Positions 40,201 to 52,200 of a stretch of DNA of 64,000 nt are shown one piece after another. Origin of the DNA: Arcuatula senhousia (taxonomy: Eukaryota; Mollusca; Bivalvia; Mytilida; Mytilidae); the NCBI GenBank assembly GCA_963971305.1, contig OZ020305.1, forward strand, positions 7,783,001 to 7,847,000, read 5' to 3'. The position numbers and the translations under genes were made by a program. Below the pieces are notes generated by a model. The model was not told the DNA's origin. It searched no databases and saw nothing but the letters and a program-made list of their open reading frames with translations. How positions within the stretch are numbered: the first letter of the stretch is position 1; the number at the start of each line of letters is the position of its first letter.

Positions 40201-43200
40201 CCTTACTCTCAGCTTAATTCTGTAATAAATGGGTATCTGAAATGTTATATTATAGGCTGCCTTACTCTTCTGTAATAAATGGGTATCTGAAATGTTATAT
40301 TATAGGCTGCCTTACTCTTCTGTAATAAATGGGTATCTGAAATTATATATTATAAGCTACCATACTCTTCCATAATAAATGGGTATCTGAAATTATACAA
40401 ATTCTTTTGAAAGTTGAAACAGAAACTGGAGAGTTCAAAAGTGCAGCTTAGAACTACAAATGTATTTACATTAAAATATCACTTATATATATACAAGTAC
40501 AGGTAAAGAAACAAGAAGCTTCCAAAAGTGTGACTGTGCATGATGCCATCAAGACCACTTTGTATCCTTCAATCATTTATCAATAAGGAGAGCAGTGGGT
40601 AAAAAAATAGACTGTTTTGTGAAAATAATAATTTGTGACAGTTTTCCTTGATTTTCATGTATAAATCGATGAATATGAAATGGGCCACACCTGTCGACCA
40701 AAATTATTTTGTGATAGAAATATGTATTAAGATATTATGAATCAATTATCAAAAAAATATAATGGTCGAAGAACGTGGCCAATACTAATTTTGACGAAAT
40801 ATGCAGAGAAACCAGTGAAAATGTGTGAAAAATGTGACATTTTCAAAGGAGTAGAGCCACGAAGGCCCTAAATTGGCCCAGTATTTTCACTATTTTTTCA
40901 ACTACTATAACTTGTAAAAAAATTAACTAAGATATGTTAAGGTATGGACAAACTTTTCATATCTGTAAGATTTAGCAAAATATTTACACCACAGGTTTAG
41001 TCTTGAGACTTTAAACAGGCCATAAATTTGAAAATTCCTCATTTTTACACAATTTCACTGGTTTCTCTGCATATTTCGTCAAAATTAGTATTGGCCACAT
41101 TCCTCGACCATCGTAATTTTTTGATAATTTATTTAAAGTATCATAATACACACTTCTATCACAAAATAATTTTGGTCGACAGGTGTGGCCCATTTCATAT
41201 TCATCGATTTATACATGAAAATCAAGGAAAACTGTCACAAATTGTAATTTTTTACAAAATAGTCTATTTTTCACCTCTCTGTTCTCCTTATTGATAAATA
41301 ATTGAAGGAAAAAATATTGAAATTCATGACATATAAATACTAATGAACAGTTATGCAGCAGCTACAAGCAGATTTATCAAAGTTGAATTTTTGGGCCATT
41401 TTGTGGCCTTCGTGGCTCTACTCCTTTATGGCCTGTTTAAAGTCTCAAGGCTAAACCTGTGGTGTTAATATTTTGCTAAATCTTACAGATATGAAAAGTT
41501 TGTTCATACCTTAACATATTTTAGTTAAATTATTGAAAAGTTAAAGTAGTTGAAAAATAGTGAAAATACTGGGTCAATTTAGGGCCTTAGTGGCTCTACT
41601 TCTTTGTCACCAAATAAATCTAGATCATAATATGGATGACAAAAAATAAAATATCTGGTGCCAAAGGTGAATTTTGAGATTCAAACAATGTACAATAAGT
41701 GCATACCAACAGCTCCCCAGTCAGGATTGATAAGATTGTTGTACCAGCCATCTAAAGGATGAAGTTCAGGATCAGCCTCCTCTTGGCAATCTGTAAGTAA
41801 CAATCAGACATTCAAATTACTAAATAAGTCATGGTACATTTGTTTGTGTTCATTCATCATCAATGATACATGTACATTTACCAGTCTTTGTTGTAATTTC
41901 AAATTTTCCAATTGTTCATGTGTAATGGTATTAATAGGGGAAACAGAATTCTGTATTCTATAATTGTTTAGCCCTATTTTCTCTATACTGTTATTATTTG
42001 AGCCAATCTGTAAATTTTTTTAATAAACTGTACTTATTTTTATTCAATATTTTATTTGAAATAGACCTTAGAAATATAGTTAGAGATGACATTTTGCCCA
42101 TAATAAATGGGATTCTTATCTGGGTATATTTGCACTGTACATGTATGATTAGTATTTGGGCCACCTTGCTTTGTAGTACAAAATATAACCTCATTTTCAA
42201 GAGCAGATGCTCCTTATGGCCATTTCAAGATATCATCTCATCTTCAGTGAAGCTACAGTCAAAATATATGCCCCCCTCTGATGAACAATTTGCCTCTCAC
42301 TTGTTTTAATTGAGTTAAATTTTTTCCATCCACTAAATCTGGCTAAGAACTGCATGAATAGCTCAAGTGATCATGTTAAAGCCCACAGATGCAACTGGAA
42401 GGAAAATCAATAAACTAGGCTCTTAAAAAACCCCGAAAACTCTTGCTAAACCATAGATAAGCAGACTGGATCTTAAAAAATGCAAAGGTATTGAAAAATC
42501 ATACACCAAAGTCTAAAAATAACAAAATACGGTAGTCAGATGATAAAGTCTGTTAACACTGGTGGAATCTTTCCACTGGGAAAATACATAATGTCATTCT
42601 GCTAAATTATGCATGTCTTTTTTCAGTTTTTCATGCAAACCCTAGCCTTTTTTATGGCCATTGTTTTCTAAGCACCATTTAACTTTAATCAACAACACAT
42701 TCTGTCCCACATTCACTCAACACATTTTGTCCCACATTCACTCAACACATTTTGCCCCACATTCACTCAACACATTTTGCCCCACATTCACTCAACACAT
42801 TTTGCCCCACATTCACTCAAGGAAAAAAAATAATAAAATGTCCACCTACCTACAAATGAACCCTATTTTTTTTTCAAGCATGAACACACACACTTTTTTG
42901 CCTTATTGCATGTAAGTACTACATTTCACCCTGATGTATGCATGATTTTGTTACTCAGCTTTTGGTTTTGATTTTAGTGCTTTATGTTTTATGATAATGT
43001 CTTACATGAAGATGTGCTTCATTGATATATGTTTTACTTTTGTGCTATGTTTTTGAGTGTATTTTATAAATGTATGTCTTTACTTTATGTGTGTCGATTT
43101 TAAAAGTTCTACTTATAAAGAAATGTACTTGACTCTGCTCTTCTTGAAGCAGGGGTAGTTTATAGGTGGACCATAGGTGGCGCCACCGATCAATGGCGTC

Positions 43201-46200
43201 TGAAAATTTTTTCTTCAAACCAAAATAGAAAATTCCTGATGTAAAACGACCTTATAGGCCAATACAAACCAGACAATCAGCGTATTTATAGTGGGAACTA
43301 CAAATGAACCTTTGAATCAGTTATTTCTTCATTTTCACAATTATATAAGAACACTAGTGACCATTAAACATGACTGACACAGGGCCGCCGTTTGACGCAA
43401 GTCAATTTTCATGTACCATGGATGAACTCTATAAAAGATACCCCAAAGCATCCTTCCCTACAACACTTAGAGCCCCAAATGCACGAGCTAAAATAAAGAA
43501 CTGTGAATTTGAAAAGCTTAACGAAGATTATGAGCCTGATGCCAACATGGTTGCATTCAGGACATCTGCTGCCAGACTCCCTTTTTGGGTGCGTTCCCTT
43601 TGGTGTTACCTACATGACTATGTTGGGAAACAACCAGGTTATGATGTGGAATGGTCAGACAACCCTGAGAACAGTGTGCACAATCTACAAAGTATATTCA
43701 TAGAGCTATATTCCAAAGCCACTGCCTCAAATAAACTTGTATTCAAAGTTACAGTCTTTATGAAAACTGGCACAATAATGGTTCAAGGAAATAAGTTCCC
43801 CAGTTTCGTAACAACACACTTCAAGCACTTACTTACTCTAGTTACACAACTAGTTGATAAATTTGGTGATGAAACTGCACTAAAAGTACCCATTGAACAT
43901 GGCTCTCATGTACCAAGCGAATCTCAAGAGCGTCCTGTACTGAATGGTCATACTGAAACACCATCTAGAATTCCAATTAGAAAAGAAACCCCTACAATGG
44001 CGAGAAATGTAACGTCGCTTGACCTGCAAGAGCTTCGAACCGAAATGAAGTCGGACCTAAGTCAAATTGAGTTAAAGTTTACCGAAGCAGTAGCCAAGCT
44101 ATGTGAAGCTCAACAGTCTACATTAAACGACCAATTCTCTAAAGTTGATGAAATATTTAAACACTTCTCCAAATCTCAGGTTGAGCAAATTCCAGAGAAA
44201 ACTGACTCTAAGGTCAATAATAGCCTCCATGAAACAATCTCTAAACGAAATGAGGAAATCTGGAGTTTGAAAAATAAAATTCAGTCTCTTAGTAATGAGC
44301 ATCAACTGAAGAAAAACCAACATGACACAACTATCCAAAAACTCAAAAATGATTACGATGTTAAAATTCAACAACTTACAAGTGACTACGAGCTCAAACT
44401 GCAAACAATAGTGAATGAAAAAGACCACAAAATCAGTGATTTAGAACACAAAATTCGTATCTCAGCTCAAAATGTACAAAAGTCTGTTAGTGATAATGAA
44501 GCCCTACACCAAAAGACCATCTCACAACGCCAAAATATCGCGCAGCTTGAAAACCTGATTGATTCCTTAAAGAGAGATATTGAAATTAAAGACTCTGAAC
44601 TTATCTCGCCAAAACTCCATTCTTCTCGCCAAACTGACTTTGACGATCAGCCAACCTCAAAGAGAGCTGATAAACAAAAGCCCAAAGTTCTTCTTCTAGG
44701 AACCTCAAACATCAAGAACATTGATCCTGAGAAGTTATCTTCAAACTTTTCTACAGATCGTGAAATAGCATATAACTTTGAAGAAACAACGAATTTCATC
44801 TCACAAAGCACGAAGGATTATGATGCGATTTGTCTCCACTCCCTCACTAACGAAATCAAATCTAAAGCCCCAGTTCAGTGCCTCTCTGAATTCACCAACA
44901 TTCTTAACCAATGTAAAGATAAATGGCCAACTGCAAAACTGGTCATCTCCCTTGGAACACCACGACAGGATGGAAAGAACTCTAAAATCAATATTCTTAA
45001 CGCCATGCTACAAGAGAAACTAGAGGACGAGAATAACATATTCTTATGCGACCACAGTAATATGTCACATCGAGGTACTCCACTCAATAAGTTTCTGAGC
45101 GAGGATAAAGTGCACTTAACCAATGCTGGAACAGCTATGCTTGCAGCTAATCTGAAATCCACAATATGCACCAGTCTTGGAATCCGTCTCTTCCAAAAAC
45201 CAAAAAATAACAAATCTGGCTATAATCATGGTAAAGGACAGCAAGGTCGCCGTCAATTCAACAAGCAACAAAATGGGAGAGGCTTCAACAGCAAATTTTA
45301 ATAATTTATTGTGCAAATTAACCTTGTTACGATTGTCAATTTTGATTATTATTATACTTGTACATATATTTAGTTAATGCTACTTTTGTTATTAACTAGC
45401 TATAAGAGCATATCAATGTCTGATTGTTATGGTTGTAAGTGCCATCTATTCTATGACTAAGTAACACTTTTTAGAGGTATAAATTTTCACCTACACATAT
45501 TTTTGTTTGGCCTTCTCTCTGAAACTTTTTTTTTTTTTTTTAAACTTTCTTATATTTCAATTGACACAATCAGAACCTTCATTTATCCTATTTTTATTTT
45601 TTGTGTGTGACCAGTGTAAGGTAAACACTTCTGTAACCGTCGGTTCTGTCTGGTTTTTGTTTTGTTTTTGTCACTGAAATAGTTAGTGAAATTTTTACTT
45701 TTATTTTTATTTTATTATTATTTTTTCTAATCTATTGGCCATTCAGTGATACTTTCAATCCAACTCAAATATATCAAAACAATTATAACTGCTAGACAAG
45801 ATCTTCTAACTAAAGCCTGGTCCAAATTTTCGATCACAATAAAGATTAACAGTAGTCGTGTGAAATATACTTAAAGGCTAAAAACTTTGAATTTTGTTTC
45901 TCACACATTATATAATTGACTGGGTATTGATCATTTATTTACTAGTATATTATTATCATTGTCTAGTAATTAATATATTGTTATTATCTATAGTGTTCTC
46001 TGTAACATGTCTACTAGCAATAATATTAAGCTATGTTTCTGGAATATCGGAGGTCTGAAATCAAAATCCAAGCAACTTAACAAGTCCACTGACCCCTTGT
46101 TTATGAAAGAAATATCAACTTATGATATTGTTTTTTTAGCTGAGACCCATGTAGGTTATAGTGACTCATTAAGCTTTTCTGGCTTTAACTATTTTCCAGT

Positions 46201-49200
46201 CTGTAGGCAAAAGTCCAAAAACGGTAGATTTTTTGGCGGCTTAGGTATCCTATACAAACCTCATCTCAAACAGGGTATAAAAATTTTACCAATAAATAAC
46301 ACAAATTTTCAGTGGGTAGTTCTTAAAAAAGATTACTTTAATATGGGTCGAGATATCTATACCTGCGTTGTTTATAACCCTCCAGCTCAGTCTCCGATTT
46401 CCAATGCCATAGAACAAGAAGGGAAAACTTTATTAGATATTCTGTCTGAAGACATTGTAAATTTCAATAACTTAGGCGATGTTATGATTTGTGGCGATTT
46501 TAATGCCAGAACTGCCAGAGAGCATGATTTTATCTTTGGTGATAATGACTATTACAATACAAGTTACAAGGACTATGTCTCTGATGTTGATGCTGGTATG
46601 AGGAACAATCATGATCATGTCATTGATCAAAGAGGTAAAGACCTGTTAAATTTATGTATAGGGAACAAACTTAGAATACTTAATGGGAGATTAATGGGTG
46701 ACTCTTTTGGCAAGTTCACTTGTTATACACCTAATGGTTGCAGCACAGTAGACTATGTTCTTGCTTCTGAATCTTTATTAAGCCAGATTCCATTTTTTAA
46801 AGTATCTGACTTCATTCCTACCCTTTCTGATGCTCATTGCAAGCTCACCTGGAACATTTATGCCAATTTTCGCAAACCCCCTCCTAGAGAATCTAACAAA
46901 TCTATACCCCCTCAATATAAGTGGGATGAATCCTCTAGCACAAAATTGGAATTTGAATTACAAAATCCACAAATTTCTGAGCGATTAAAAAAGTTTGTAA
47001 ATGAAGAAATTGATCTCTCAAATGAAGACTCAATTAATATTGCTTGTTCTAACTTTGAATCAATAATCATAGATACTTGTGATAAATGTTTGAAAAGACC
47101 CCTGCCATCAAAAAATAAAAAAGTAACAAAGCATAAACGATTTTTTGACTCTGAACTTCATGACATGAAATCTCAACTAAAATATAAGGCTAAATTAATG
47201 TCACAAAATCCCTATAATATGGAACTTAGAAATAATTACTACAGACTTTATAGGATTTATAATAAAACAAGAAAGCACAAGGCTAAAAATTTTAGCAATA
47301 GTATAATTAAACAACTAGATGAGCTAGAATCAAATAATCCAAAAGCATATTGGTCTTTAATTAACTCTCTTAAAGAGAAAAATGATGACAAGATTTCTGT
47401 AGCACCATCAGATTTCAAAAATCACTTCGAAAGTCTTAATCAAATTCCAGACAGATATGAAAAAAGAGTCAATGAAATTAAAACATTACTTATAGATTAT
47501 GAGAAAGGCTACAATTCATTTACAGACCTTGATTTCTCCATTACAGATACTGAAATACTGTCGGGTATCAATAAACTTAAAAATAACAAATCTGGTGGTC
47601 TTCAATTGATTACAAATGATATCCTAAAATCTGGGAAAATACATTTACTACCAGGCATAAAGAAGCTATTTAACTCAATACTCTTGTCTGGATTTTACCC
47701 TAATAACTGGTCTGCGGGTTACCTTAGCCCTATATTTAAATCGGGCGACCGCAGCAATCCTGAAAACTATAGAGGTATAGCCATAACTGGTTGTTTAGGG
47801 AAGCTGTTTAACTCCATTTTCAACAACAGACTTGATAAATATTTGGAACAACATAATTTGATTACACCTTTCCAAATAGGTTTTACTAAAAAATCAAGAC
47901 CCTCTGATCATATGTTTGTATTAAAAACTATAATAGACAAATATACAAAATCAAATAAAAAACTATATGCATGCTTTGTTGACTTTAGAAAAGCATTCGA
48001 TACAGTTATTCATGATGCAATATACATGAAAATATTGCAAAATGGAATAGGTGGGTTGTTTTATAGTTTATTAAAAAACATGTATTCTAAATCATTACTC
48101 TCTATTAGAGTGGGTCATGAATTAACTGACACCTTTACTTCTAGTATCGGAGTACGTCAGGGCGATGTCTTGAGCCCTAATCTTTTTAAGATATTTATAA
48201 ATGATCTCCCAAAATACCTTGAATCTTGTTCAGATAATATATATCTTAATACCCATAGAGTTAACTGCCTTCTTTATGCTGATGATGTAGTTCTTGTATC
48301 AAAATCAGCCTTTGGTCTTCAAGAAAGCTTGAATTTGTTAGAGACATATTGTAATGATTGGTGTATTGATGTCAATACTTCAAAAACTAAAGTGCTTATT
48401 TTCAATAAACCAGGCAGACTCATTAATGATAAATTCACTTTCAGAGGTATTCCAATAGAAAATGTTCGTAAATACAAATATCTAGGAATCTTATTCACCA
48501 TATCTGGCTCCTTTACTGAGGCAAAGCATGATCTATTCAATAAAGCAACCAAGGCACTATATAAACTTAAAGCAGATTTGTTGTCCCTCAGACCAAGCAT
48601 CAAGTCATCATTACATATATTTAACCACACTGTAAAACCTATATTGAATTATAGCTCTGAAATCTGGGGGTGCTATTTACCAAAATCTTTTAATAGTACC
48701 TCATTATGTGATTTTACGAAACTTCCAGCTGTCTTCCCTTGTGAAAAAATGGAAATACATCTTCTAAAATATTTACTTGGTGTCAGTAAAAAAGCTTCAA
48801 ATTTTGCTGTTTTGTCAGAATTTGGTAAATATCCAATAATTTTTGATTGTTTTAAGTCTGTTCTGAATTACTGGCACAGGTTAGATAATTCACCTACTGA
48901 ACTATTAAAAAATGCATTCACTGAAATGAAGTCAATGCACAACAATGGGATAGACACCTGGTATGGTTCTTTAATGTCTCTACTTAAAATTTTAAATATT
49001 CCTGTAGAGAGCGGCTCAGCAACCTTAAATAAAAATTATGTAAAATATTCCATTAGTGAACATTTAAAAGATTTATTCAAAAAACTATGGTACAAACATA
49101 GAGAAAAACTTATCTCTGAAGAAAGCAAACTTAGAACTTATCTAAAGATCAAATGTAATTTTGGATATGAAAAATATTTAGACATTATTAATGAATTTGA

Positions 49201-52200
49201 CAAAAGAAAGTGTTTTGCTAAATTTAGAGTGAGTAACCATCAACTCAAAATTGAATTGGGTAGATATACTAAACCTATGACCCCATTAGATCATAGGATT
49301 TGTGATAAATGTAACCTAAATAAGGTCGAAGACGAATTGCATTATTTTTCAGAATGCCCTAAATTTAATACTAATAGAAATTTACTATTTAATACCGTAA
49401 ATATATATAACACTAACTTTATAAACCTTTCTGCTTTCGACAGACTTTTTTGGTGTTTCACTTGTGAAAATGATAAAATTATTCATCAGCTGAGCAGCTT
49501 TCTGCAGGAAAGCAATATAACTTAATTGGTTGCTACTAAATGTTTTACATAAAGTTTTACTCTTGTGTACAAGGAGCCTAATTTTATATATATCAATTGA
49601 ACATGTTATTATCTTTGTTCATTTTGTATTGTCCTAACTTTAAATCATATTTGTTGTATTGTATTTGCCCCTTGAGGGCCCATGATTGGCCAATAAATGA
49701 TTGATTGATTGATTGATTGATATAGTAGGGGAAGGAAACGATGTTTCTTTAAAAAAATGCAAAATTCGCTTTTATACCTTTTATACACAGGCGTTTGGGT
49801 TCAGGATTTTTTTAATTTATTAATAACGTGTATATAAAAATTGTCATACTCGTCTATATACTAGAAATAGTATATAGACGTATATGAAAATTTTTATGTA
49901 CACGTTTATAAAAATCATGAACCCAAACGCCTGTGCTTTTATATGAGTACAAATTTTGGATAGTATAAAAAGCCTTTTTTTTTTTAAATATAATTAATAT
50001 CCAATGAAATGAGAAGAAAAGAAGTTTAATCATTTTTATCGCAATTTTATTTTGCAAGGGCTAGTAGAGAATTAGGGGGGGGGTCACCTGCAGGTGACTG
50101 TGGTAATTTGCATTTAAAAAATAATAAAAATTAGAAGTTTCCTTAGGGCATATTGGTCATTATTGGTGGGGGATGTGATTCTGAACAAATTATTTTTATA
50201 AGAAGTATATGTCCTGGATAATTCAAGAAAGATTTGTCCTAAAAATGTGCTTTAAATGTCATAAAATCTGTAAAAATGGACAAGTTAATATCAGTTTAGG
50301 ATGATAGAAAAGAAAACATAATTATGAGTTATATATTTTGCTGGAAAACTGAATTCTAATTATAACCCCTACCATGAAATTGACTAAATTCTGAATGTGG
50401 TCAATGGTCAAATTGGACAAAATTAAAATGTTTTATTTCTTTAAAACTACTGGTCATTTGTACATGATTTTTAAATGATTTAGATGGATCATCATATGAT
50501 ATGAACCCATTAAAATTTTCAGTCACCATTGAAGGCATCTCTTAACAGTTGTTCACAAACAACACGTCATTGAGACCTGAGATAATTAAACTTTTATTTT
50601 TAATTTTCTCAGATGAGACTGAAACCTAAGAAGAATATGATCCATAAGTGCTTTAAGTGTCTGGCCGGGTTAAAATGGCATCAACCACTACACCCTTCCA
50701 TTCTGTTGATATCCTCTTCTATCTTGGTGGTTCTTCTTAGATCTTCTTATATGCCTGGTCTCATACACGTGAACCTCTGATTCAATGATCTTCCTAAACC
50801 GTACCATCAAGACAGAAAACACCAACAAAATGGGAGAGTAACGGTGGTTGATTCAGTTTTAACCCAGGCATATAAGTGCGGCCCCGGGCAATTTCGGATA
50901 ATCAAGAAACGAAAACAGATCCACCATAATTACACAATAAATGGTACACTAGTCTGCTTGGTACAGTACAAGCAGCAAAATTTCTAGGGACAAACATTAG
51001 GAATGTCTTAAAAGGAACATCCGTACATCAATAGTATCAAAAAATCAAACAAAACATAAAGCTTTGTGTTTCAAACGAAGATCGAGAAACAGTGTTTTTC
51101 AACCGTCTAGTACGACCAATATCAGAATATACCTACGTTGTGGTGATGCAGTTTAACATAAACAACACTGACAAATATACCAACAACTAAGAGCAGTAAT
51201 GGTGGCTCCCGCAGGGTTAAAAACGACCTGCGACCTGAGGGCTTTTTAAGGGCGACTTCCGACCTACACTTCATAAAATCGACCTATGCTAGAAAACGAC
51301 CTGCGACCTCCGCCAAAATATGCCTCTTAAAAGCGACCTTGCGACCTCAGGCCCCTTTTAAAAGCGACCTTGCGACCTTAGGGGGGTACCATGCGGGAGT
51401 CCCAGTAATGTGTTCATTTAAAATTCCTGTGGAAGACTATAAAACCAGCAGTCTCACAGCCATACTATAACAAATTAGCTGTACCGAATGACAGACCCAA
51501 GAAGAAAGAAGAAAAAGAGCAAAGGTCACCATGCTTAACAGAATATAACAATAGCTAAACTATAAGGCCAACAATTTATGTCCAGAGCAGTACCAACAAC
51601 ATTAACACGAGGGCGCAATCAGAGATTCTGTCCTCCAAACTGCTTAGTGCAGTGCCATCAGCAGTCCTTTGTACAATTTACCATCATAATAATTTGGAAT
51701 GGAACCAACAGTCGATGTTTTCAAGAACAGTTTGCCAAATATGTCTACAAACCTTGTTAAATTTCTAATTTAGATCTTTGATGCAGTTTCTCGTGGGATA
51801 CAAAGATGAAAACAATCCACACATTGTTAAATGTGACACTTTATTGGTCAGATATACGAACATGTACTATAAATTCATTATTTGGGGGAAATAATTTGTA
51901 CCAGTTAATTATTTTACACTAACAATGATGTGAACGGAAAGTTATAACGGAAGCTTCTAAGGAACAATCAATATCATTTTCATGCACATATTTCCTTGTT
52001 ATCCGGAACTTAATATAAAAAAATGGGTATTTTATGTTATCAGTTCCATTGTTTAGGCAGTCCATGTATAGATATGTGTTAACATAGAACTGTACATTGG
52101 TGGTCCATAGTTCAATTTCTAACTGATCAATTTCAAAAATCAAAGGAAACATTAGAGCTCATAGTAAAATATGACATGAATTTTTGTCATCAATATGTAC

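Larger units (their letters stand above)
43140..49720 (+). mobile_element. Non-LTR retrotransposon (LINE), two intact ORFs
   Basis: A nearly full-length element inside DUOX intron 1, in the opposite orientation to DUOX. Order: possible 5' region (43140-43369, edge uncertain), ORF1 43370-45301, a 705-bp spacer, ORF2 46007-49525, a ~190-bp 3' UTR, and a (TGAT)n tail (about 49697-49722). Both ORFs are uninterrupted, which suggests a recent insertion. No RNase H domain and no LTRs were seen. A target-site duplication was looked for and not found with certainty. The clade is not assigned; a CR1/Jockey-group element is plausible from the endonuclease type and esterase-like ORF1. Confidence 0.9.

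Noticed and set aside
28850..40396. Regular repeats resembling CRISPR arrays
   Set aside because: The units are continuous tandem repeats with no unique spacers, include exon sequence of the host gene, and the window is clearly animal.
44123..45316. Antisense frames over LINE ORF1
   Set aside because: Shadows of the real ORF on the opposite strand, without coding character of their own.
43140..49730. Target-site duplication of the LINE
   Set aside because: Sequences after the TGAT tail (TAGTAGGGGAAGG) were compared with the 5' side; only weak partial matches (GCAGGGGTAG) were found, so no boundary is claimed.
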